DNA from: Glaciecola siphonariae
Lineage (GTDB): Bacteria; Pseudomonadota; Gammaproteobacteria; Enterobacterales; Alteromonadaceae
NCBI RefSeq assembly: GCF_042652645.1
Contig: NZ_JBHSGU010000005.1
Coordinates: 248,001 to 312,000, forward strand
DNA length: 64,000 bases
Direction: 5' to 3'
Below the pieces are notes generated by a model. The model made no database searches. It worked only from the letters and a program-made list of their open reading frames with translations, and was not told the DNA's origin. Positions 44,908-53,834 of the stretch are shown here, piece by piece. Made by a program: the position numbers and the translations under genes. Position 1 is the first letter of the stretch. Every line of letters begins with the position of its first letter.

Positions 44908-45825
44908 TTAATCTTCAGCATGAGAGCGAATAAAGGCAATTGAAGGGGCAAAGAACGACGCACCTGTCTCCGCGTTTGAATAGTCTAGCAAACGGTCATA
45001 GTGTCCATTCTGATCGCCGTATATTCTGCTGTGTAGCAAGTTTTTAAAGGCATTAGGATGGCTTGCACAGCTCACAAAATACAGGCCTTGCACGCTCATA
45101 TTGCCATAGGGCATGCTTTGATTGAGCAAAATAGGAAACTGACCATTCGCACCGGTAATTTTTGTGCGAAAGGCATGAGAAGACAGCCCAGAATCAACCA
45201 CGGGCAAATTATGCTCTTTGGTTTTACCCATTATATCTTCTTGGCGCTTTTCAGACAGTGCCTGCCATCGCGTCATATCATGACGATAGCGCTGCACATG
45301 AATATAGCTGCCGCCGATAAAATCAGCATCTTCTTGTCCGACTGTCGCAATCTCAAACTTTTTCATGCCGCGAGGGTTATCGTCGGTAATCACAAATCCG
45401 GTCAGGTCTCGCCCGTCTAGGTATCTAAATGCCCGTATTTGTTCTACCAGTTCGGTATGTAAACGCAATATTTCCATAACGCGAATGCCCACCGCATGGC
45501 AAATATCGAGGCGGTCGGCGCGTATTTGCACAAACAAATCGCAGGGGATCACCGGCGCACATCTATCTTCTGACTGCATATCAGGAAACGGTGCCAGCGC
45601 ATTTGGCATAGCCCCAGGATAGAGCTCTGCCCAAAAATTACTGCCCACGCCAATAACGCCCGACACCATCGCCTCGTAATGCTCGTCGTCGAAATGGTCA
45701 AACATATCTAAGCATGCTGCAAGCTTGCTGCGCACAGCCGACATGTCGTCGTCTACTACGTTAAACAGCAAGTACTGGGCATGTAAATTGGGCTCGGCGC
45801 AGATACCTTTTTGTGGTTGCGTCAT
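44908..45825 (-). CDS. DyP-type peroxidase-like protein lacking distal catalytic residues
   Basis: A 305-residue protein clearly of the YfeX branch of dye-decolourising peroxidases: it shares GRDLTGF, QSMPYG, GLYFVS and the C-terminal FFAPS with YfeX. The proximal haem ligand appears to be H217 (SSHAFRTK). In YfeX the distal pocket uses Asp143 (GFVDGTENP) and Arg232 (VRQSLPYG). The aligned positions here are I146 (GFVITDDNP) and N235 (LNQSMPYG), so both are lost. Haem binding is likely retained, but normal peroxidase chemistry is doubtful. It lies downstream of the gamma-glutamyltransferase gene on the same strand. Confidence 0.85.
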   Translation of the reverse strand: MTQPQKGICAEPNLHAQYLLFNVVDDDMSAVRSKLAACLDMFDHFDDEHYEAMVSGVIGVGSNFWAELYPGAMPNALAPFPDMQSEDRCAPVIPCDLFVQIRADRLDICHAVGIRVMEILRLHTELVEQIRAFRYLDGRDLTGFVITDDNPRGMKKFEIATVGQEDADFIGGSYIHVQRYRHDMTRWQALSEKRQEDIMGKTKEHNLPVVDSGLSSHAFRTKITGANGQFPILLNQSMPYGNMSVQGLYFVSCASHPNAFKNLLHSRIYGDQNGHYDRLLDYSNAETGASFFAPSIAFIRSHAED

Positions 45826-45881
45826 AGTGATTAAACAAACTTCCTAATGTTGAGCAAATCTTTGGGCTGTATCGCAAAGGC

Positions 45882-47642
45882 TCAGTAGCCTGCGGCCTGA
45901 CCGTCTTTTCGCGATTCTGAGGCTCCATAGTATACCTGATTTTTTGCGTCAAAGAGAATGGCCTGATATCCGCCATACGCGCCGTTTACATCTTGTATGG
46001 TATGACCCATTTTCATCAGCTCACGCCGCGTTTTATATGAAAATCCCGATTCCAAACTCACATAACCGCCGTCGGTCATAATGTCACCTTCGGGGGTGCT
46101 CGAGCCTGAGTGAAGAATCCGCGGGGCATCTCCGGCTTCTTGTAAGTTCATGCCAAAGTCAATCATGTTCACAATAATCTGCGCATGCATTTGCGGTTGC
46201 GTTCCCCCGCCCATCACGCCGAAGCTCATAAGAGGCTCGTTATTGCGGGTGACAAATGCAGGAATAATGGTATGAAACGGACGTTTACCCGGCGCGTATT
46301 GATTAAAATGGCCCTCTTTGAGTGCAAACATCTCGCCTCTATTTTGTAACACAAAGCCAAGGTCGGTGGGGATCATGCCCGATCCCATCCCTCTATAGTT
46401 ACTTTGAATAAGCGAAATCATGTTACCAAACTTATCGGCCACCGTTAGGTAGATGGTATCTCCTTCATGTTTGCCAGCATCAACACGCTTTGCTGCAGTA
46501 GTAGGTGAAATGAGCGCTTGGCGCTGTTTTGCATATTCTTTTGAAATAAGCTTTTGGGTGGGGATTTTATTGAAGTTCGGGTCAGCATAAAATTTCGCTC
46601 TGTCTTCAAAAGCGAGTTTTTTGGCTTCCACAAATGTGTGCACAAACTCAGCCGAATCACGACCCATTCCTTCAATGTCGTATAGCTCCAGCACGTTTAA
46701 AATTTGCAGCGCAGCAATCCCCTGCCCATTTGGCGGAAGCTCCCATACATCGTATCCGCGATAATTGGCTGAGACAGGCTCAATCCATTCTGAATAATGC
46801 GCGGCCATATCTTCGTAGCTTAAAAATCCGCCCTGCTCCTGCATAAATGCACCAATCACGCGGGCAATATCGCCTTTATAAAAAGCATCACGCCCTCCTG
46901 TGGCAATTTTTTCATAGGTGTTGGCCAACGCCGGATTGCGGAATATCTCGCCCTTTTTGGGTGTTTTTCCATTAATGGTAAACGTCTCTGTAAAACCTGG
47001 GTATTGTCCAATACGCTTTTGGTTAAGCTCAAAATAATAAGCAATGAGTTCACTTACCGGAAACCCATTTTTTGCATATTCAATAGATGGCGCTAATAGC
47101 TCCTGCATAGGTTTAGTGCCAAAACGCTCCGACAGCATAAACCAACCGTCAACTGCTCCCGGCACCGAAACGGGCAGCGGACCAAACTTTGGAATTTTAC
47201 TCAAGCCCTTGTCGATAAAATGCGACATTTCTAAGCTTTGCGGTGAGCGCCCAGATGCATTAAGTCCATAGAGCTTTTTGGTTTCTGCATCCCATACAAT
47301 AGCAAACAAATCGCCGCCAATGCCGCAACCGGTTGGTTCAACTAAGCCCAACATGGCGTTTGCCGCAATAGCGGCATCTATCGCATTTCCGCCCGATTTG
47401 AGCACATCTAATGCAACTTGAGTGGCCAGCGGCTGACTGGTAGCTGCCATGCCGTTTTGCGCTATGACCTCAGAGCGGGTGGCAAAAGGCTCGCCGGTAA
47501 TGCGATCATAAGACAAACTTGCTGCACTGAATGTTAACAACGCGCTAGCAATAACAAGCGGTTTAACAAAGTAATGCCGAAAACAAGGAGCAAAAGTAGA
47601 TACTAAAAGCATGGGTGACTCGCTATATAAGGTTTGTTGCAC
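45882..47642 (-). CDS. ggt: Gamma-glutamyltransferase family hydrolase
   Basis: An Ntn hydrolase that cleaves itself and hydrolyses or transfers gamma-glutamyl groups of glutathione and related compounds. In its 586 residues (from GTG 47642; ATG 47612 is an alternative) there is a hydrophobic signal segment at about 24-45, so export is likely. The N-terminal motif is GGNAIDAAIAANAMLGLVEP. The nucleophile after self-cleavage is predicted as T396 in HEGDTIYLTVAD, close to the YwrD-type GDTVYLAVVD. The oxyanion region resembles GMGSGMIPTDLGFVLQNRG. Confidence 0.88.
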   Translation of the reverse strand: MQQTLYSESPMLLVSTFAPCFRHYFVKPLVIASALLTFSAASLSYDRITGEPFATRSEVIAQNGMAATSQPLATQVALDVLKSGGNAIDAAIAANAMLGLVEPTGCGIGGDLFAIVWDAETKKLYGLNASGRSPQSLEMSHFIDKGLSKIPKFGPLPVSVPGAVDGWFMLSERFGTKPMQELLAPSIEYAKNGFPVSELIAYYFELNQKRIGQYPGFTETFTINGKTPKKGEIFRNPALANTYEKIATGGRDAFYKGDIARVIGAFMQEQGGFLSYEDMAAHYSEWIEPVSANYRGYDVWELPPNGQGIAALQILNVLELYDIEGMGRDSAEFVHTFVEAKKLAFEDRAKFYADPNFNKIPTQKLISKEYAKQRQALISPTTAAKRVDAGKHEGDTIYLTVADKFGNMISLIQSNYRGMGSGMIPTDLGFVLQNRGEMFALKEGHFNQYAPGKRPFHTIIPAFVTRNNEPLMSFGVMGGGTQPQMHAQIIVNMIDFGMNLQEAGDAPRILHSGSSTPEGDIMTDGGYVSLESGFSYKTRRELMKMGHTIQDVNGAYGGYQAILFDAKNQVYYGASESRKDGQAAGY

Positions 47643-47780
47643 TAGGCGGTTTTATATTCATCATTGAGTGTAACCTCAAGGGCTCAACAAAAGAAAGTAT
47701 TCACGTGAAGATTGACTGTACACAGCGTCTGGTGTGTGTTCAACTATTAAACTAAAGTATAGAATTATTCGGGGTTAACC

Positions 47781-50387
47781 TTGCAACATCATCCAATGAT
47801 CAGATTGGCCATATGGTCTTTTGCCCTTTTTTGCATAGGATTGTCGAGCTTTGCCGCCTATTCCTTATGGCGCAGCGAGCGCACCGCCACCGAGAGCGAA
47901 TTTGTAGAGGAAAGCACCGAACTTAATTATCGTTTGACGACAAAACTCAACGACATTGTGCAAATTGCAGTAAACAATGCCTTTTTAGCGGCCAATAGCC
48001 CGCTTCTGTCGCAAAGCCTCAACACGCAATCAAATATTGCGCCGCTGAAACAAGCATGGCAAAACATGTTTTTATCAACACCGAGCCTCTACCAAATCCG
48101 CTACCTCAATGAAGTCGGCGATGAGATCTACCGCATGGAGCGTGCTAAAGGCGAGCTCGTTTGGATTGATGAGGACAACCTGCAGGCAAAAGGTGAACGC
48201 GATTATTTTCAAAAAGGCATGCTGGGCAGCGAACTGATATACGTGTCGGCCATTGATTTAAATTTGGAGCAAGGGGCAATTGAATTGCCATATCGTCCTA
48301 CCATTCGCGCGACGGCAAAATACTACGATGGAGAAGTATTGTCTGGACTGGTAGTACTCAATTTTGACTTACGCGCAGCATTTGCGTTTTTCCAGCAGCA
48401 GCAAGCACGTTTAGAGCATTGGGTAGCAAAAGACAGTGGCTTCTTTATCTCAACGCCTTCACAAAAAGAATGGGGTTGGTTAATAGAAGAGCCTACATTT
48501 AACATCAATAATGTATTTCCCGATTATGCCAATTTAGCCTCACTTAACGAGCTCTCAACATCGCAACTACGCGAACAAGACCGATTTGTTAGCGTATCTA
48601 ATATTGAGCCGCCCATAAGCAACGTGCGGCTTGAGGAAAGTCGCTTTTGGGTGTTTTCAGTGATGAGCAAGTCTGCGCTGAACAAACTTGAATCGCTCTG
48701 GTGGACCTTAGTGATAAGCTTAGCTGTTGTCTGTTTTGTGATTATTGCAGTAGCCCGTTACGTAACCATGCTAGTAAAGCGCATGAACGAAAGCCAAATA
48801 CTGGCCTTGCAGTTGGCAGAAGATGCGCAAGCCTCAGAGAAAGCCAAAGCTATGTTTTTAGCGCAAATGTCTCATGAAATACGCACTCCAATGAACGGTC
48901 TGTTCGGAATGCTGCAATTAACCTATGGTGAGCGCGATCAGCAAAAAATCAATCATAACCTCAAACACGCTATGCGCTCTTTTGAAGGGCTAAAACGCAT
49001 TATTGATGACATTCTCGACTTTTCAAAAATTGAGGCCGGTAAATTAGAACTCGTTCAGCAGCGTTTTGGACTGGATGTTGCCTTGCGCGATACTGCCCAG
49101 ATCATGGGCCGTGCGGCGTATGGCAAAAACGTTGATATGTGGATAGACATTGACCCAAATTGTCCTAGGGAAGCGATTGGTGACGTAATTAGATTAAATC
49201 AAATCCTATTTAACCTAACAAACAACGCCATCAAATTTACCGAAGAGGGCGAGATAAAACTCATCGTCAAACTGCTGAGCGAGACTAACGATAAAATCAA
49301 CCTAGGGTTTGTTGTTAAAGATACCGGTATTGGTATGAGTGAAACGCAAGCGGCCGAGGTGTTTAGCGCATTTACACAGGCGAGTACCGATACGCATCGA
49401 AAATTTGGCGGCACAGGTCTTGGTTTGAGCATTGTAAAACAGCTCATTAACCTGATGGGCGGTACCATTAGCGTAAGCAGTGAAAGCGCAAAAGGCTCTT
49501 TGTTTTCGTTCGATATTTGGCTCAACAAAGCGCCCAATGCCAAACTCTTCAGTCAACCGGAAGTTGGCAATGACAGTGGCTATATCGAAGCCGTTTTAAT
49601 TACCCCATCGGAAGTCGCGCTGACCATTTTAAAACGAAGCTGCTCCACGCTTGGCTGGATTTCTAGCGCGTTACCATCTTTGAGCGAACTCAAGACACTG
49701 CGAACAGGACAAAACGCACAGCGCCAAGTGATTATTATCGACGATAAAACAAAACTAACAGCAAACGACTTCGTTTTACTTAAACGCTACAAGCAAGAAA
49801 ATGAGAGCACCGTGAGTGTGCTCATTGCTAAAGACGGCAACTTTACCATCAGCCAAGCTGACAAAACTGCGTTCGACAGCATTGTGTCGAAACCCTTCAC
49901 GCCCTCAACACTGTATGACGCAGTCGTCTCCTCCACAGGTAGCGACAACCTGCGCCATAAGCCGCAAGGCAACATTGTTGACGTCACCAGCAGTAGCTTG
50001 AAAAGCAATCATATATTGATTGTAGAAGACAATGAAATTAATCAGATGGTTGCCGCTACCATGCTAGAGAATGCTGGGGCGACGGTTGCGCTGGCCAACA
50101 ACGGTAAGCATTGCCTTGAGATGCTAGCCGCGCATCCGGGAGCTTTTGATGCCGTTTTGATGGACGTGCAAATGCCCGAAATGGACGGGATTGAAGCTAC
50201 CCGCTTTATTCGTCAACAGTCTATATATGACAAGGTGCCCATTATCGCATTGACGGCAAACGCAATGGAGCAAGAGCGAAATTCATGTATTGATGCAGGT
50301 ATGCAGTCGCATGTGGCCAAACCTATCGATAGGGCCGAATTAATTCAAACGATTATGCGCATGATACACGACTACACTGCGCGCTAA
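47781..50387 (+). CDS. Hybrid sensor histidine kinase with periplasmic sensor
   Basis: 868 residues from TTG 47781 (GGGG seven bases upstream; ATG 47796 is an alternative). Membrane helices at about 8-28 and 310-330 enclose a Cache-like periplasmic sensor. HisKA has H365 (MSHEIRTP), followed by a HATPase domain (NLTNNAIKFT, DTGIGMS, GTGLGLSIV). A degenerate receiver (about 600-725) lacks the phosphorylated aspartate, and a genuine receiver has D795 (VLMDVQMPEMDG). There is no Hpt domain, so a separate phosphotransfer protein is expected. Confidence 0.9.
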   Translation: MQHHPMIRLAIWSFALFCIGLSSFAAYSLWRSERTATESEFVEESTELNYRLTTKLNDIVQIAVNNAFLAANSPLLSQSLNTQSNIAPLKQAWQNMFLSTPSLYQIRYLNEVGDEIYRMERAKGELVWIDEDNLQAKGERDYFQKGMLGSELIYVSAIDLNLEQGAIELPYRPTIRATAKYYDGEVLSGLVVLNFDLRAAFAFFQQQQARLEHWVAKDSGFFISTPSQKEWGWLIEEPTFNINNVFPDYANLASLNELSTSQLREQDRFVSVSNIEPPISNVRLEESRFWVFSVMSKSALNKLESLWWTLVISLAVVCFVIIAVARYVTMLVKRMNESQILALQLAEDAQASEKAKAMFLAQMSHEIRTPMNGLFGMLQLTYGERDQQKINHNLKHAMRSFEGLKRIIDDILDFSKIEAGKLELVQQRFGLDVALRDTAQIMGRAAYGKNVDMWIDIDPNCPREAIGDVIRLNQILFNLTNNAIKFTEEGEIKLIVKLLSETNDKINLGFVVKDTGIGMSETQAAEVFSAFTQASTDTHRKFGGTGLGLSIVKQLINLMGGTISVSSESAKGSLFSFDIWLNKAPNAKLFSQPEVGNDSGYIEAVLITPSEVALTILKRSCSTLGWISSALPSLSELKTLRTGQNAQRQVIIIDDKTKLTANDFVLLKRYKQENESTVSVLIAKDGNFTISQADKTAFDSIVSKPFTPSTLYDAVVSSTGSDNLRHKPQGNIVDVTSSSLKSNHILIVEDNEINQMVAATMLENAGATVALANNGKHCLEMLAAHPGAFDAVLMDVQMPEMDGIEATRFIRQQSIYDKVPIIALTANAMEQERNSCIDAGMQSHVAKPIDRAELIQTIMRMIHDYTAR

Positions 50388-50765
50388 TCATGGCTTGTCC
50401 CTAGATTCCAAACGCTGACATTGCTGGCGCGACATACCGACACGCCACATCATATCGTGTTACTTAAACTTAAATACGATTCGGCGTTCTTCGAACGATT
50501 CGAGAAGTGAATTCATAACGAAATCCCTATATTGCAATTTACCCGTAAGAAACATATTAGTTTCTTTTTTCTATAGGCAATATATGAGTTGCTTTATTAA
50601 GCTTTAAGCATTTCGGTAGCAAAAAGAAGTTAATATGTTGCTTTATATGAAAGAAATAATGCTGCTTTTAGTGGTAATTAAACTTTTATAATTCAAAAAA
50701 GGATGCAACAATTTTTAACATCTTACGTCAGTACATCGGCGAACATTTTATAAAAGGGAGCATTG
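50388..50765. other. Intergenic region between kinase and LacI regulator
   Basis: 378 bp without a gene. At 50547-50570 the plus strand has AAGAAAC - 6 nt - GTTTCTT followed by TTTT, a weak AT-rich terminator candidate for the kinase gene. GGGAG at the right end serves the LacI gene. No clear LacI-type palindrome was recognised. Confidence 0.4.
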
Positions 50766-51815
50766 GTGGCTGCAAAAAAAGCGACTATTAAAGATGTAGC
50801 GGCTTTGGCACAAGTATCGATAAAAACGGTGTCGAGGGTGATTAACAACGAACCTAGCGTAGGCGAAAAGACCAAACAGCGAGTGATCGATGCCGTTGAC
50901 AAGCTAGACTATCAGCCTAATTTGGCGGCACGAAATTTAGCGGCCACGCGCACCTATGCCCTTGGCTTTGTATACGATAATCCTAATGCGTACTACATCA
51001 TTGATATGCAAAATGGGATCTTAAGCGAGTGCCGTGCAAAGGGCTACGAGCTGGTGATCCATCCATGCAAATCAGACAGCTTTAATATTGTAGAAGAGTT
51101 AACCAATATGGTGAGGCGCTCACAACTCGCTGGCATTATTATATCGCCGCCACTGTCTGAAAATGCACAGCTTCTGAATGCTCTCGAGCAGCAGAGCATT
51201 CCTTTTGTACGCGTTATTTCAAAAGGAGATGAAACGCCGAGCGCTGCGCCTTGCGTGATGATAGACGACCGTACGGCAGCTTTTAAAATTACCGAACATT
51301 TAATTAAGACAGGTCATCGTAACATCGGCTTTCTAAAAGGCGATGCCTCGCATATGTCAAGTCAACAGCGTGAACTTGGCTTCATGGATGCACTGAATAA
51401 GCATGATATAAAGTGCACGAGCGATTACCTTATTGAAGGGCAATTTACCTTTGAATTTGGTACCAAAGGCGTAAATCAATTACTTGATTTGTCACAACGC
51501 CCGACGGCCATATTCGCGTGTAACGACGAGATAGCCGCCGGCGCGCTGTTCGCGGCAAGGCTAAGAGGGGTGAACATACCTGATCAGTTGGCTATCGCAG
51601 GATTTGAAAACAGTCCGTTTTCTCGACAGACCTATCCGAAAATTACCACGGCGGCACAGCCTACTGACGAAATTGCGAAGCTAGCCACCGCATGCCTGAT
51701 ACAGCATATTAAGTCAGATATGGTGTATGTTGCGTCAAGCCATGAAAGCACTACATTTACACCTGAATTAATCGTGAGGGAATCGACATACATAGCATCT
51801 ACTGGCGATGCATAA
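50766..51815 (+). CDS. LacI family transcriptional regulator
   Basis: Helix-turn-helix sugar-responsive regulator of about 349 residues. The DNA-binding part is ATIKDVAALAQVSIKTVSRVIN (residues about 6-27) and the hinge is YQPNLAARNLA. A periplasmic-binding-protein-like effector domain follows. I prefer GTG 50766, five bases after GGGAG, over TTG 50763, which is too close to it. No transport or sugar-metabolism gene is adjacent, so the target is not evident; autoregulation is possible. Confidence 0.88.
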   Translation: MAAKKATIKDVAALAQVSIKTVSRVINNEPSVGEKTKQRVIDAVDKLDYQPNLAARNLAATRTYALGFVYDNPNAYYIIDMQNGILSECRAKGYELVIHPCKSDSFNIVEELTNMVRRSQLAGIIISPPLSENAQLLNALEQQSIPFVRVISKGDETPSAAPCVMIDDRTAAFKITEHLIKTGHRNIGFLKGDASHMSSQQRELGFMDALNKHDIKCTSDYLIEGQFTFEFGTKGVNQLLDLSQRPTAIFACNDEIAAGALFAARLRGVNIPDQLAIAGFENSPFSRQTYPKITTAAQPTDEIAKLATACLIQHIKSDMVYVASSHESTTFTPELIVRESTYIASTGDA

Positions 51816-51842
51816 CAACACCGAAAGTGCTAACGCTCGGAT

Positions 51843-51869
51843 ATAAAAAAGCCCCGCAAGTGCGGGGCT
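51843..51869 (-). terminator. Terminator of the glnK-amtB transcript
   Basis: AGCCCCGC and GCGGGGCT form a perfect 8-bp stem with a 4-nt loop. The run of T lies on the minus-strand side, so it ends the amtB transcript, about 97 bp after its stop. On the plus strand it has no T run but may still slow transcription from the LacI gene. Confidence 0.85.
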
Positions 51870-51965
51870 GATATTGTCCAACTGTCGTTGGTAGCTACTG
51901 TTTATTGCTTGTTGTTATTGTTTTTATTCTTATTATTACAGTAACCGTCTCCCTTCAAAATGGTT

Positions 51966-53210
51966 TTAAGAGCGCGACTGTGAAAAGTCAGGATAAGCTT
52001 CTAAGCCACATTCGCTTAAATCTACACCTTCAAACTCTTCTTCATCGCTGACTCGCACGCCCATTACAGCTTTAATAGCGACCCATACAATTAAGCTTGT
52101 CACAAATACCCAAACAAAAATTGTCACGGCACCAATCAACTGACCCGAGAAAGACGAATTGTCGTTTGTAAATGGAACAAGTAATAGTCCTAATAGACCC
52201 ACTACACCATGCACTGAAATCGCACCAACTGGATCATCGATTTTAAGCTTATCAAGCGTGATGATGCTAAATACTACCAATACACCACCGATGGCACCAA
52301 ATAAGGTTGCCTGCCAAGCCAATGGGGTTGAAGGCTCTGCGGTAATTGCAACAAGACCTGCCAATGCACCGTTTAAGGCCATTGTGAGGTCGGCTTTACC
52401 GAACATAACGCGCGCTAGTAATAGTGCGGCAACTGAACCACCGGCCGCTGCTGCGTTAGTGTTCATAAATACTACGGCTACTGAGTTTGCTGACTCTACA
52501 GAAGCGGTCGCAAGCACTGAGCCACCGTTAAAGCCAAACCAGCCCATCCACAGAATGAATGTACCTAGAGTAGCAAGAGGCAAGTTAGCACCTGGGATGG
52601 CGTTTATTTTACCATCGGCAGTATATTTGCCTTTACGAGCACCGAGTACAAGCACGCCGGCTAATGCTGCTGATGCGCCAGCCATGTGCACGATGCCTGA
52701 ACCCGCAAAATCAGAGAAGCCTAAGTCGCCAAGGGTATACATACCAAATACTGGGTTACCGCCCCACGTCCACGAACCTTCCATTGGATAGATAAAACCA
52801 GTCATTACCACGGTAAACAACAAAAATGACCATAATTTCATGCGCTCAGCTACCGCGCCAGAAACGATAGACATTGCGGTTGCAACAAATACAACTTGGA
52901 AGAAAAAGTCAGCAGATGGCGCATAAGTCGCAGCGTCTTCAGCAACACCCGTTGCGCCGTCGCCATTAATGCCGGTGAGTAAGTAGTCGCCGCCATACAT
53001 GATGGCATAGCCGCAAATCATATACATGATGCACGCTATCGAATATAGCGCGATATTTTTAGTTAGAATTTCAGTGGTGTTTTTGGCGCGCACTAGGCCC
53101 GCTTCTAACATCGCAAAACCTGCGGCCATCCACATAACAAATGCGCCACAAATCAAAAAGTAAAAGGTATCTAATGCATACCCGAGTTCAAATGTAATTT
53201 CCATGTTCAT
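51966..53210 (-). CDS. amtB: Ammonium transporter
   Basis: Trimeric inner-membrane channel for ammonium/ammonia, 414 residues with about eleven membrane helices. The family signature with the twin-histidine region is present: FAGSGIVHMAGASAAL and later GAISVHGVVGLLG. There is no cleaved leader like the one in E. coli AmtB. The gene follows glnK by 20 bp, the standard glnK-amtB pair in which GlnK plugs the channel when nitrogen is plentiful. Confidence 0.96.
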   Translation of the reverse strand: MNMEITFELGYALDTFYFLICGAFVMWMAAGFAMLEAGLVRAKNTTEILTKNIALYSIACIMYMICGYAIMYGGDYLLTGINGDGATGVAEDAATYAPSADFFFQVVFVATAMSIVSGAVAERMKLWSFLLFTVVMTGFIYPMEGSWTWGGNPVFGMYTLGDLGFSDFAGSGIVHMAGASAALAGVLVLGARKGKYTADGKINAIPGANLPLATLGTFILWMGWFGFNGGSVLATASVESANSVAVVFMNTNAAAAGGSVAALLLARVMFGKADLTMALNGALAGLVAITAEPSTPLAWQATLFGAIGGVLVVFSIITLDKLKIDDPVGAISVHGVVGLLGLLLVPFTNDNSSFSGQLIGAVTIFVWVFVTSLIVWVAIKAVMGVRVSDEEEFEGVDLSECGLEAYPDFSQSRS

Positions 53211-53230
53211 TCTCCAAAAAGGTTAAAGGC

Positions 53231-53569
53231 CTACAGCGCGTCTGAGTCTGCTTCGCCGGTACGAATACGCACCGCTTGCTCAAGGTCGTATACAAACACT
53301 TTTCCGTCGCCAATTTTGCCGGTTTTTGCGGCACCAACAATGGCTTCGACTAAACGTTCTACTTGCTCGTCTTGAACGGCAATTTCAAGTTTTACCTTGG
53401 GCAAAAAATCAACTTGATATTCTGCGCCGCGGTAGAGTTCTGTATGTCCTTTTTGACGTCCAAAGCCTTTTACCTCTGTGACGGTTAAACCATCAATTCC
53501 AATTTCAGAGATTGCTTCACGAACATCATCAAGCTTAAAAGGCTTAATGATTGCAGTGACTAATTTCAT
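53231..53569 (-). CDS. glnK: Nitrogen regulatory protein P-II (GlnK)
   Basis: A trimeric signal protein that senses 2-oxoglutarate and ATP/ADP and blocks AmtB. The 112 residues include the T-loop with the uridylylation tyrosine in RGAEYQVDFLPK (about Y51) and the C-loop VFVYDLEQAVRIRTGE. GGAGCAACCT precedes the ATG. Its place upstream of amtB and a sigma-54-like promoter argue for GlnK rather than GlnB. Confidence 0.95.
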   Translation of the reverse strand: MKLVTAIIKPFKLDDVREAISEIGIDGLTVTEVKGFGRQKGHTELYRGAEYQVDFLPKVKLEIAVQDEQVERLVEAIVGAAKTGKIGDGKVFVYDLEQAVRIRTGEADSDAL

Positions 53570-53626
53570 AGGTTGCTCCTGCTAGATTGAATGTATTGCT
53601 AAGTGGGTTTGACTTACACGGTGCAA

Positions 53627-53642
53627 TACAAAAGCAGTGCCA
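53627..53642 (-). promoter_or_regulatory. Candidate sigma-54 promoter for glnK-amtB
   Basis: The minus strand reads TGGCAC - TGCTT - TTGTA, against the consensus TGGCAC-N5-TTGCA. The -24 element is perfect and the -12 element has GT instead of GC. It lies about 58 bp before the glnK ATG. NtrC activation would be expected from other glnK-amtB operons; no NtrC sites were resolved. Confidence 0.55.
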
Positions 53643-53697
53643 AGTGCTTAAGCGCTTATTTTTCAGTGAGTTAAGCAATAGAGTATGAAGTATGCTC

Positions 53698-53723
53698 GAA
53701 AAAAACGCACCATTGCGGTGCGT
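53698..53723 (-). terminator. Terminator of the PBP1b gene
   Basis: AACGCACC and GGTGCGTT form a perfect 8-bp stem around ATTGC/GCAAT, followed on the minus strand by seven T. It lies about 110 bp downstream of the mrcB stop and upstream of the glnK promoter, insulating the two. Confidence 0.85.
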
Positions 53724-53834
53724 TTGAACCAAATTGGACTGCTTACTCAGCGCGCTTTTTTCATTTTTAGCGCCCTTGTTACCAGCAAAATACGATCAGG
53801 CAGATACTGTCAGGCAGATCGTACCGGGCAGCCA

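Noticed and set aside
53544..53732. Short minus-strand frame upstream of glnK
   Set aside because: It covers the sigma-54-like promoter and reads into glnK in another frame; no conserved content.
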